DNA of 64,000 nt, taken from positions 2,088,288 to 2,152,287 of the forward strand of contig JAEVLN010000002.1 in NCBI GenBank assembly GCA_018350325.1, written 5' to 3'. Position numbers and translations under genes: made by a program. The stretch is from Globodera rostochiensis (Eukaryota; Nematoda; Chromadorea; Rhabditida; Heteroderidae). Below are positions 1 to 11,100 of the stretch, piece after piece. Under the pieces are notes generated by a model that was not told where the DNA came from, did not search any database, and saw only the letters and a list, made by a program, of their open reading frames with translations. Within the stretch, counting starts at the first letter, position 1. Each line of letters starts with the position of its first letter.

Positions 1-1974
1 AGAAAATTTTGAAATTATTTGGGTGAAAAATACTCGCCCTTTGAAGACGAATAAGTATTTTTTGTTTTGATAAAAATTAAGTACTGCTTCATACTGAACT
101 CTAGCCGTCAAAATCGATTAAAAGATTTTTCTAACAAACGCATACTTAGGTATTTTGAGATTTTTCGAGACTTAAAGTAGCAGCTCTACGTATATACAAT
201 TTGCTCGGACCGGTAGACCACGGTCCGGGTCGTTTTGGCGCGATCAGTTTCGCGCTGCCGTTTTGGCATTGTGTCATTTTGGCGTCGTGTCGTTTTGGCT
301 CCGAAGCTAGCTTAGGTTTAGGCCTGAGCCTAAGCTCATTTAGGCCTTTATTGCATAAACCCTTCAAATTCCGCTCATAAATGTTTTTTCTAACTAAAAG
401 CGAATCGTCCCCCCAAAAAACGAATCAGGTCAAAAGCGAATCGGGGTCCGTTCCCGTGCTGGGTCGTTTCGTAAATTCCGCCATATATATTTTATGAAGT
501 AATTTTAGACATCATATTATTCACACCGCACTAGATCAGTTAAACCTTATACCAATGGAAGCTCTAAATGAATAGAAACTATTTTTAAAACTAAACTAAG
601 CAGTAAATCAAAGTTTTAAAAAGTTATGATCAGAAAACCACGAAAAAGTTCGATATTTGGCAAGTTTACATTATAACTTAACACGAATCCGAGCTTAGAA
701 TTTGCAAAGGTCGAACCCCGAACCCGAATTCGAATTTCAATTTTTGACAAATGAAAAACAATCTATGCATGAACACAGAAAGGTTTAAACCTTCAAAAAA
801 TGTACGAAAAACGTTTGTAATAAGAAAACATAACAATTCAATCGCTAACGGGATCGGAATGTGCAATATAAAAAATTTAAAAAGTTGCATTTTGAACTTT
901 TCGAAAAATGTTCGGATTCGTGATTGCCGCCATTTTATCTTATTTATATCAGGTTTTTCTTGATTTTTGAATGTTTTGCTGATTTTTTTCCTGTTTTTCC
1001 TTTGTTGCCTGATATTACCTGATTTTTGGGACTTTTCCTGATTTTTCAAAGACTTGGAACTTTTCACTGAAAACTCACAAAACCTTTTTCTTGATTTTCA
1101 GCTGCTATTCCTGATTTTTGGGGCTTACTGATGACCACACTGGTTCATAAGCAACAGTAGGTGCAAAAAAGAGTGTAAAGGACCTTCGAAATTTTTGTTA
1201 AACCTGTTGAAACCCGGTTTAAAGGCTTGGCCGAATATAATTCTTGATCGAAATTTGGTTTTAGCATCAGAACAAACCTAGTCACATGTTTTTTTGGAAG
1301 GTGAATGCAATTTTTTTATAAAATTTCGTTCTTCGGATTTTTTATCCGATTTTTGCTTACCGGACCTTTTGTCCTTTTCCCCTCTGCCGGACTTTTTGTG
1401 TTTTCCAAGCGACCCGACCTTTTGCGCCTTTCTCCATTTATCGACGTAAAGCAATCAATATGACACAACAAAAAAAATACAATATGTGTTAAGTATTTTT
1501 GTGCAAAAATGAGAAGTGTGACAAAACGGATAAAAATATATGAGACAAAATGCGAGGAATGGTCAAACGGATATGAGTTGATTTTGAATGCAATTCTGCC
1601 GCATAATTTCGTGACGAGTCGAGCCATGTTTTGTTTTTTTGTGTATGTTGCCTGCCCTTGGAAAATTGTAACACCTGTGTACCTAGGCCCAGGGGCAATC
1701 CATCCGCATATAATATGCATTGTTCCATCCACATATAATATGCATGCCTTGTTCCATCCGCATATAGTATGCCCAATTTCGTGCAGGCCTTTTGCGTTTC
1801 TCCATTTTGTAGACCATTGCATAGAGTTGTCTCAAGCGGTTTGCTTCAACACGCGCTGGCTCAATCGATCTCTGACAAAATTATATTTAGGCACCTATTA
1901 ATTTATGTAAAAAATTTAATACCGGTGCAATCACTATGCGGATAAAACTAAAATTTGAATCGCTTGAGGGGTAA

Positions 1975-2170
1975 CATTGTTGAAAAAAGAAAAATATGGC
2001 ATTTTATGGCAGTTTTCTTAACTAATTTTCAAAAAAAAACAATTTTTTTTGTGCTTTCTTCTGGGGGGTGGAGTCGGCGGTGCCGATAGGCGCCGCCGAG
2101 AAAATTTTGAATTTTTTACTCAATTTTAAGAATTTTGCAACCAAAAACTTCAAATTGTACCAACATGTAC
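1975..2170. mobile_element. Fragment of a small DNA transposon with GC hairpin
   Basis: This stretch carries ATATGGCATTTTATGGCAG, then a GC palindrome at 2074-2099 (CGGCGGTGCC, short spacer, GGCGCCGCCG), then TTTTACTCAATTTT and ACTTCAAATTGTA. The same blocks occur in the same order in the complete element at 36734-37165. No terminal repeats or target-site duplication were found here, so it is read as a decayed relative. Confidence 0.6.
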
Positions 2171-2868
2171 AAAAGTTCTGCAAGATTACGTCTCCATAGC
2201 ACTCGGCCTTTCGATGCTTCCATTATTGAACTAATTTTTAATTTATATTTAATTTAGTATATTAAAAGAAACTTACATATTAACAATAAAGCATTTGAAC
2301 AACATTTTTGCTTGATTTTTTGGGTACTTTTTGATGATTTAGTGTTTGTGTGTTATAAACTGGGTGGTATGGAAAAAATGGAATGTAAACCCTTTAGGTC
2401 CTGAGTTTAAATGGAACCGGAATATGGGCGGGGCCGACATTCCATAGAGAGCAGCAGACCAATTGGTGATGGATGATTCATTTTTGTGTTTATACTATTC
2501 AATTTCCCACCAAAATTAACACAAATTTTATTCATTGCAAACATAAATTAATTTATGCAGTGTGAAAATGATCGAATGTGATGACTGTGTATCAATTGGG
2601 CAAAAATTAATTTCTTTTAAAAAATGACATCATTTAAAAAAACAAATAGTTTGTTGGAATTTTACGACTTAAACATACACCAATAATTTTAAAGATTTTG
2701 ATTTTGGGTAGACAATTTATTTGGCAAGCTCGGTGCAAAAAATCAAGAAGATCTGCACGTTTAAACAAAATCGCTTTTTTTATAAAAATTTCAGGCAATG
2801 TCTTCACTAGCCAAGCATAAAATATAATTATTTTTAAATCCGTTCATCATTTTTAAAAATTTCAAGAG

Positions 2869-3020
2869 GGCTATCGGACATTTCGCCCATATGACATTTC
2901 GCCCATTGGACATTTCGCCCATTGGACATTTCGCCCATTGGACATTTCGCCCATTGAACATTTCGCCCAGTAACGAAAAAACGGACATTTCGCCCATATG
3001 TCATTTCCGCACATCGTTCG
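2869..3020. repeat. Minisatellite, 17-base unit
   Basis: About six units of ATTTCGCCCATTGGAC follow head to tail, with degenerate copies at the edges. The overlapping minus-strand open frames (MGEMSN-type repeats) are a by-product of the period. Related GGACATTTTG motifs recur near 46490-46950. Confidence 0.85.
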
Positions 3021-3984
3021 CCCATTGAATGATTGAGATTCGAATAAAAAATACTACTAATCGATTCCTCTCGTCGAGCTGATTACGAATCCGCAAAAAA
3101 TTTGCACCGGGATTATCTATGAAGAAAGTTATGAGCCAACAAAAGTTGGCAAAATTGGGTTGTCATTGTGTTTTTGAGCTTGTTTTGATAACATAATGAA
3201 TTTTTGAGTACACTGTTAGCCAAATTATTCAACATTAGCTTAATTTCAATTTTGATGGAGTTCACGTCATGTTTGACTTGGCCCAACAACGCACAAATTT
3301 TTCCGAAAGCGAAAACACTCCAAAAATCTTGTTGTGGCCAAGTTTTGCTTTTCTGAGCGAATTTTGATCAGCGATTTTCTAAAAAAATTGAGGGGGAGAA
3401 TGGCGCCAGAGAATTTTAGAATTTTATTGGGATTTGCAATTAAAGTCTTTTTTCAACACCTACAGATCTTCTCCAAACTTTCACCATCGCTAGAAAACAA
3501 AATTGGGGATAGTTTAATGCTATTGCATGATATTGTTATGCTATCCACTTATGTATATATCTCTAAGGTAATTAAAATTTATTTTGGCTTGTGGTTAAAT
3601 TTTGTGCCAAATTAGTCCGTAAATAGACAGGTGCTAGGCTTGTTCGAGACTTGAAATTACCGAGAACCGAGACTCAAGACCGAGACCGAGAAATGACCCC
3701 GAGACCGAGAACCGAGACCCAAAAAACCCGAGAAATTTCTCGACTCGAGACCGAGACTCTCGAAATCCCTATTAGGTGCTTTCTTTTTGGAATCCATCAT
3801 AATTCCACAGTTCAATGCCCACTAATCAACGCACGGCTGGAATCCACGACGATAATTGGGTTCAAAATATATAACTAACGAATAAGCAACAAGGATGATC
3901 TGATCTTGCTTGGCTGGCTGTTCCAAAGCGCGCTATTAGCCAGATCAGTTCATGATCAGTCATTTGGTTGACCCAACAGGGGTG

Positions 3985-4250
3985 CTAATTTGGCCTATTT
4001 TTATGGCGAATGCCATAATTTTGCCATATTTAGAACTTTGTGAAAAATTCTTATTTGTTTTGAGTGAAAAATGAGAATTTCCCGAAGATAGTGCTCTTTG
4101 ATCTTCAAAAATTTGGCCCCACACCCACCTCTTCTCAACAAAAATTTGTTTTTTTTGTTTGAAAATTCCTTACGAAAAATTGTCATAAAAATGCCATATT
4201 TTGACTCCATGCCATATTTTTTCCAAGGTGAGTTGGCACCACCTCTGTGA
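3985..4250. mobile_element. Possible decayed MITE in reverse orientation
   Basis: The stretch runs from CAGGGGTGCTAAT to GTTGGCACCACCTCTG, imperfect inverted ends that both start CAGRGGTG. Inside are ATGCCATAATTTTGCC, AATGAGAATTT and GCCATATTTT, which match the element at 36734-37165 in the opposite orientation. No target-site duplication is visible, and a truncated GCCGGCGGTGCCGAT lies just outside. Confidence 0.4.
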
Positions 4251-4770
4251 ATGCGGGGGGGGGGGGGGGGGGGGCGGCCGGCGGTGCCGATTTGTTTCTA
4301 AACTCGAATTTATTCACAAAAAAACATCCAGAAAAGGAAATCGCAAGTTCGGGAACTTAGCCTCGATGAGTGGAATTGAATGGTACATATGTATAATTCA
4401 TTAGGTTTGGCGGCATTCCCTGATTAAGTAGAACTGCTGTATGGACGGATCATTAAATGTGTTTAATAGGGACCGGTGAAATCAAATTTCGGGATCCGGA
4501 ATTTCAATTTTGAAAATTACCGGTGGGATTTTTGGGATAAATCCGAACCCAGAAAAAAATCCGGAAGGGTCAAATAACCCGGATTCCAGACCCGGAGCCG
4601 GATTCCGGTCCGGCACCGGCCCCTAGTGTTTAATAATTGAGTATTTTTACATACTTCACGAAAATTGGGATCTTTTCTAAATAATATTTGTTAAAATTGA
4701 GTGTCTTTTTTTCAAAGTTGCTATTTTCACAATTTTTTGACTAAATGTTTGTGGTTGGTTGGTCGTGTAT

Positions 4771-6428
4771 TCATTTGTAAACAATTTGACACATTGAGCC
4801 CATTCTTGTGCGAATTGCTTCAATTTTCGCTTCGCTGATTGGACATTCGCGCAGATGCAACTGCCTTAGGGCGGGAAAAGCTCGCTGCAGGGCATCTGCG
4901 TCAATGTCTGAACAAAATTAGGGTTTTTTTATTAAATTTAATTAGGTAATTAGTTTCTTGGCCCATCCACCTTCAATCGAATTGCCGCTCAAGTCCAGCA
5001 GTGACAATTGGCCACAGCTGAGCAACGGCTCCGGCAACCTCTCCAACCGATTGTGGGCCAAATTGATGCCGCGCAGCGCGTGCCATTGACCTATTTCTGA
5101 CGGCAGTTCTGACAGCTGATTGCCTTCCAAATTTATCACTGAAAATTTAATTTTAAAAAAATTGTTTTTTTTTTGCATTTCATGTTTAGGGTTCGGATTT
5201 CTCTAGTCTTTTGGTTATTTTTTCTGCGGTTTTATATTGGCAAGATATGCACGAAAAACATGGAGATTTGAGACTATTTTATGATTTTCAAAAAATTATT
5301 TTAAAAAATGCATACATAATTTCAATTTTTCAGTTTTGCCAAGCTAATTTTTTCAAAAAAATTGAAAGGAATTGAATTATTTTTTTAACAACAATGTTCG
5401 ATTCTATGTAGCACTTAAAAATAGAGTTAAAATCACTCCTACATATTTTGCTTTTGAACTCGATTTTTGGAGACTATTTTTGCCATTTTTTTGGGACAAT
5501 TTAGTCGACTATTTCGAGATTCTTCGAGACTAAAGTACGCCCTTGTTCATGTTGTTAGAAATAAATTTTGAAACAAAATTTCGATCGAGAATCTTGATTG
5601 TCTCAAATTCATACATATCAAAAAATTTTTTGTCAATATTTAATTAAATATTTACCGTCCATGTGCGGAAAATTTGTTATTAATTTTGGCGGCAATTTTT
5701 TCAATTTGTTGTTCTTCAGACTGCACCGACTGATCTGACAACCGCGCAACACCAAATAAATTGCGTCCGCAATGTACATCAGTGAACAGTCCGAGAAATC
5801 TGTAGAAATTTGTAAAAATTTCCAATTCTTTGATCAGCAGAACTTCTGTTTGAGACTTCCGAATTTTCTTTGCTTTTTTTGTGGATCAGCAGCTCATGGA
5901 GCGTAGAATCCAAATCTGACCTCTGTTTCGACCAATTCCTAACTGCTGACAAGAATTCGAACACTTGGTCGAAAATTCAAATTTTTCCAAAAATCAATGG
6001 TGTGGCCCTGAAATTGTTCAAAATTCTAGGTCAAAATTGGATTTTTGGAAAGTTTTGATCCGTTTTTTGGCGTTGATGTACCCTTTCAGAAAATTTTTGT
6101 TGGAAACCCTGGCTAAACGCATTTTTCATTGACTGCGTAGTCCAGAAAAGTTTGGCTTCCGCCCTTTGTCCATCTGTGGCAGAGATTAGGGTTTGCAGAA
6201 TGATCAGAAATCATTCAAGGGAACGAGTTGAATAAAAAGGGAACAAGTCGATGTGGGTGAACGAGTTAATACATATTTTACCCTTCAAATCGGTACCATG
6301 AAAACGGTGTTAGTATTCCATTTTTTAAAATACTGAATTTTATTCTTTTTACCCAAAAAGCCGCTGACTTTGGCGTCCTCACATCGGTTCATCACTTGCG
6401 TAACGCCACGCGCAGCGGACAGTGCCAT
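4771..6428 (-). CDS. lrrc20: LRRC20-like leucine-rich-repeat protein
   Basis: Four minus-strand exons join in frame: 6428-6353, 5799-5656, 5138-4971 and 4907-4771, giving 174 residues (human LRRC20 is 184). The protein begins MALSAARGVTQVMNRCEDAK. Leucine-rich units follow, including LKNNKLKKLPPKL, VINLEGNQLSELPSEIG, INLAHNRLERLPEPL, LDLSGNSIEDIDADALQRA and LRQLHLRECPISE, in the same order as LRRC20. All introns are phase 1 with GT..AG ends; the donor of exon 3 (GTGGAT) is the weakest. The family is cytosolic or nuclear with no established catalytic role, and the repeats are expected to bind protein. The ATG of exon 1 is the only good start because exon 1 carries the LRRC20 N-terminal helix. 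It is the only gene on this strand in the first 30 kb. Confidence 0.88.
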
Positions 6429-6650
6429 GAGAAAATAATCCAAATCCAGGATTAGGTAGAGTTTAAATCGGGATACTTTCAATCTTGATAATTGACTGGG
6501 ATGGAATTAGTAACGGAAACCCCGGGATTCCGGCTCTAACAAAAATGTCCGGAATCCGGCCACATCCTGCTGATTATTCGTACAAAGGGGGCACATTTAA
6601 TAAAAGAACGACTTGCCCACACCTCTACCACCTGTTGTCCGGTAAAATAT

Positions 6651-6787
6651 CAACTCGTTCCCCACCCTACGACTCATTCCCGTTATATCGACTCGTTCCT
6701 CTTACAAATTTTTTTTTGGGGGAACGAGTCGATATAAAGAGAACGAGTCGATATAACGGGAACGAGTCGTAGGTGGGGAACGAGTCG
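6651..6787. repeat. Near-perfect hairpin of ACTCGTTCC units
   Basis: The left arm (6651-6700) reads ACTCGTTCCCCACCCTACGA and continues. The right arm (6721-6787) returns as GTAGGTGGGGAACGAGTCG, with the GAACGAGTCGATATAA unit repeated twice in between. The loop is a T-rich stretch. A related hairpin lies near 33166-33312 and scattered units at 6220-6270. Confidence 0.75.
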
Positions 6788-7604
6788 ATGCACGTCCCTG
6801 CTGTCCTAACTCGTAGTTTGGTCCGTTTCATTTTTTCGAGGGGAGTAAATATGTATGTACATATTGCTTGCGGCGTCCATTGATCGGATCGAATTCGAAT
6901 TTCAAATATCTCTTCTCAACACACACAGAGCCAGTGAGTGACAAATCAGAGTCAGTCGTGGCGGCTTGGTCCAATCACCTTTTCTTATGCTCTCTGACAC
7001 CCACCCACACATTTGTCCATCATTCTTCGGCGGGAGGGATGCTTTCTCCCCTGCGATCAATCAACAAATGGAACTTATGGCCAAGAAGGTTCATCCACCC
7101 CACCCCATTCATTCATTCATTTATTGATCGGATCGGAGCTCCCTCCCTTGCCGTGTCCTAATGGTAAGAAGGGACAATTGCGTAGGCTTAAAAGCGTTTT
7201 CTTAGTTCTTGACGATTAGATGAGCTTAATGTCTGGCATATACCGTAAGCACTCTAACCCCCCCCCCCAACCTCTAATAATCCCCCACCCTCTGGGTAGT
7301 TGAACTCACAAAACCCATTCATTTTCTCCTCTAAAAATCCCCCACCCTCTAATAATGTCGCACTTTCTGTATTGTACTATAGATTGGACTTGCTTTTCCC
7401 GTCTTTACTTTGTTTTTCCCCACAAAGATTTGTCCCTTCCGCTTTTTGTAAGCTTCCGCTTTTGCTTTTGATCGTTTGTGGTGAGAATTGAACGTCGGGT
7501 CGGTCGGTGGAACGTGTGCATTGGTGAGGCGAGTGGTATTTTTATTCAGTCACTTAACCATTCATACAAAATGTTGTAAAATGATGGGGAATAATCACAT
7601 AAAG

Positions 7605-8111
7605 CAGAGGTCGCATCTGTCCTTATTTATAAGAGTTGTCCTTATTTTAGGGGTGCCAATCTTATAAATTAAAAATGTATTTGTAAGATTTGTCCTTATT
7701 TGAGGCCTCCGTCCTTATTTTGTACTTATTTTTCGAATTTGTGAATATTATGCTCCAATTTTCAAAATGAGAAAATTTCGAAGCGAATAGGACCAATTTT
7801 CTCACCAATGAGTCGAAATTTCAAAAATTTTCTCGGCGGCGCCTATCGGCACCGCCGGACCCTTCCTCCCACTAAAGAAAATCCACAAAAAATTGCATTT
7901 TTGAAAATCGAAAATCGGCGACATTTTCAAAAAAATCCACGGGAGCAATTTTGGGGAAAATTGTTGGTGGAGAGAATATGATTAAAAAGGTCAAAAATAA
8001 ACATTTTGCTGCATTTTTGAACATTTTGTAAAATGTCCTTATTTCGGACCCCAAAATCTTATTTTTTGCCCTTGATGTCCTTATTTTTGAAAATTTTCGA
8101 TGCGACCCCTG
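7605..8111. mobile_element. Non-autonomous hAT-type element (MITE), 507 bp
   Basis: The ends are CAGAGGTCGCATC and GATGCGACCCCTG, a 13-base terminal inverted repeat with one mismatch. They are flanked by the exact 8-base duplication ACATAAAG (7597-7604 and 8112-8119). An 8-base duplication and CAGRG termini are characteristic of the hAT superfamily. The interior is AT-rich with GTCCTTATTT repeats and the GC hairpin at 7833-7858. It has no transposase frame and sits just upstream of CAP. Confidence 0.88.
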
Positions 8112-8194
8112 ACATAAAGCGACTTGCTCAACGCGTTTTTCTATAGAATTTCAAATTTTTTTAACACCTTTTAGAGTTAAAGAAATTTTACAAA

Positions 8195-11100
8195 ATGACC
8201 ACCAAAGAATTGGAGGGATTAGTGAAACGATTGGAAGTGACCACACAACGGTTGGAAACACTGAGCGCTCAGAAGCCCGGACTGGCGCCCAAGCCGCCCT
8301 CTGCAAGTCAGGCAAAATCCATCCCCAAAATTTGAATGAATTTTTGAAATGAAATTTTAATTGTCAATTTGATCCGAAAATCCAAGATTTATTCATTCAA
8401 AGCTTCAAAAGAAAATGAAATAAATGCAAGAATGGGTGTCCCTTTTTTTCAAAAAATAAAAAACATTTTATAAAGTTGTTAGAAAATAGTTTCTAGGGCT
8501 GTTCTGATATGTAAAATTGACCTCCATTTCGTCTGATTTTGAAGCCCGGACCCGAATTCGAATTTTGCAAAAAAAATTGATTCTTTGAAAATGGGGACCT
8601 CAGCTTTACTATTACCGAAAAAATCAAGTACTTAACGAAAAATCTTAGACAAAATCAGTGATTTGTCAAAATCTGATGTCGATTCGTGATCAGCACCCCC
8701 CGAATGCATTTTTAGCTCAAATAACACAAAATGAATTAGGGACACCCATTCTTTATGATTGCCGTTTTTTTCGTAAAAATTTTGAATTTAATCTGGACAG
8801 AAAATTTTGGAAAAAAAACTTTTAGATGGCCTTTCCGCCCCGCAGTCGACGCCTCCGTCCGTGAAGGGCTATGACGACCAAATGGAAGGCCCATTGAAGG
8901 CATTTTTGGAGGTGTCCAAGAAAATTGGCGGCGATGTGGCCACAATGGTTTGTGGACTACACAATTTTGAAATTTGGGGAATTTTTTTTTTTTTAATTTT
9001 TTAGATGAAAATTTGGTAATGGTAGAGAATTGGGGTCTTTTAAAAATTTAAGAAGTGTGTTTTCTAAGGTAAAATAATGCGAGGGACACGAATCCGAGCT
9101 CGCATTTTACACCTATTGCGAACCCTAGCCCGAATTCGAACAGTTTTTCGAATGCAATGTAAAAAATTTGTCAAAAAGTTGCATTTTAGAATTTCGAAAA
9201 ATTTTAGAATTCGCGTTTGGGGTTCGAAATTCGCAAAATCCGAGCTCGGATTCATGTTCTACCATTTTTTGCCCCTAGAAAACATACATTTAAAATTTTA
9301 ACCATTTGAAATTTAAAAAGTTTTAAGGCTGACAAAGTCGGCGAACTGTTCGATTTGCACCGTCAGTTTTTGTGGGCCTCCGCCGGCCAGCCGGAGCCGA
9401 CGGATGCAAATGCGCTGCACAAACTGTTGGAGCCGATCACCCACCAGTTGGCCGAGTGCGCGGCGTTCAAAGTTTGTCCAAAATTTAAAAAAAAATTTTT
9501 TGTTTTGCAGCAGGGACAGGCTAGAAAACAAAATTTTTTTTGGGAGGAGGGTGGGGGGTTGGCGGTCGAACGAAGAACAGAAAATCGTCGTTTGGGAGGC
9601 CGTTTTTTGTTTGACTTTTTTTTAATGTTGATTTTGGGCCTAATTTGTTTAAATTGGTCAAAAACTGCAGAATTTGCGGGGGGGGGGTGGTCTTAGAAAA
9701 TGTTCCCTTTTTTTCATTTTTAGTTTGGGAAACTAAATTTTTCTTTCATTATTCCGTTTTTTTGCATTTTGGTGTGTACATATCATTTCAAACAAAAAAA
9801 ATTAAAAATTTTAATAGTAATTTGGGGAGACGGATGTTCTCAACTACTATACACTAGTAGATCATAACGAAAATAAAATAAAATTTGTTTTTTTAAATGT
9901 TTTTAGGACTCTAAAAAAGGCAGCAAATCATTCAATCATTTGGCAGCGGTGGCCGAGGGATTGCAAGCCGTTGGATGGGTCAGCGTGGTAAGTTTTCAAA
10001 GCGTTGCATTTTTTTGAATATTTAAAAAAATAAGAAAATATAATTTTTGGCACAAAATTTCGCTAATTTTTGTGCAGAAACCGACCCCGGGACCGTTTGT
10101 CAAAGAAATGCTGGACGTCGCCATGTTCTACGTGAACAGAGTGCGCACCGAGAACAAAACGGAGCCGGCACAGGCGCAGTGGGCCACCGCATGGGCAGCC
10201 ATTTTCAGTGCTCTCCAGGCGTACATCAAACAATGGCACACCACCGGCGTGGTGTGGAACTCGGCGCCGGTGTGTCCATGAGTTTAAAGAAAAAAATATT
10301 TTTTGAGAGTGTTTTTGGGGTTTAGGGGAAGGAAGACAGGGTCGTACCCAGGGGGGGGCGAAAATTTTTTTGAGAGAAAAAAAACCAAAGGGGGGACCTT
10401 TTTGTTTTACAAAATTTGTAATTTTTGGGCCAATTTCTTAACAATTATCTTTAAATTTTTAAGATTTTGCATTTTTGAAATTTTGCTTAACAAAAATACA
10501 AGGAAAAATGCACCCCTAAAGATTGACTTTTTTTAAAATTAGCCCCCCCCCCCCCGAAAAAAATTGGGTACACCCTTGAAGGAAGTTATAGTTTTAGTTT
10601 TGAGAAATGATTGATTTTACTTTTCAATTTTGAATTTCAATAAAACAATTTTTAATCATCAACGCCCAGGGCGCTCAGCCATCAAATGCGCAATCGGGCA
10701 AAAGCACGCCGAAGAAGGGCGGCTCGCCGGCACCGCCGCCGCCTCCGCCACCCCCGGCGGGTACAAAAAGAAAAGATTAAATTATTTTAATAAAAAAGGT
10801 CAAATTCTTAAGTTATTAAGTAATGATGAATTTCTCCAATTCAATTCCTAGGCTTAAATGTTTTTTTCCTCTAAATTTTCAGATCTTTTTGCACCGTCCA
10901 GTGGTGGCGGTGGTGGTGGGGGAGGAGGCTCCGACCGTCAGGCACTGTTCAACGCAATCAACAAGGCGGGCGTGCAGATCACAAGCGGCCTGAAGAAAGT
11001 GACGTCGGACATGCAAACGCACAAAAATCCGACCCTCCGGGGACAGGTGTGGGCACACAAAATTTTGGGAAAAATTCTGAAAATTACTAATTTATAGACC

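Larger units (their letters stand above)
1..4770. other. Intergenic, repeat-rich; no gene recognised
   Basis: No exon chain with family similarity or consistent splice phases was found. The stretch holds an inverted repeat near 670-930 whose ends read CACGAATCCGAGC and GGATTCGTG, a block near 1330-1435 rich in GGACCTTTTGTCC-like motifs, a transposon fragment at 1975-2170, a 17-base tandem repeat at 2869-3020, and GAGACCGAGA-type repeats near 3640-3770. There is also a poly-G run near 4255-4274 and a GGTCCGGAATCC-type low-complexity patch near 4480-4620. Open frames here are short and AT-rich. Confidence 0.6.
6429..8194. other. Intergenic between LRRC20 and CAP
   Basis: This stretch holds the hairpin at 6651-6787 and a CCGTAAGCACTCTAACCCCC repeat near 7240-7340 related to the mariner-type element at 53195-53293. 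The complete hAT-type element at 7605-8111 follows. The CAP promoter and any spliced-leader acceptor (TTTTAG near 8169-8174) must lie at its right end. No other gene was recognised. Confidence 0.6.

Noticed and set aside
1316..1822. 168-codon minus-strand open frame
   Set aside because: It spans low-complexity repeats, lacks splice or domain support and overlaps other open frames.
2791..3025. MGEMSNGRNVQWAKCP-type peptides on the minus strand
   Set aside because: They are translations of a 17-base tandem repeat in three frames, without splice sites or domain similarity.
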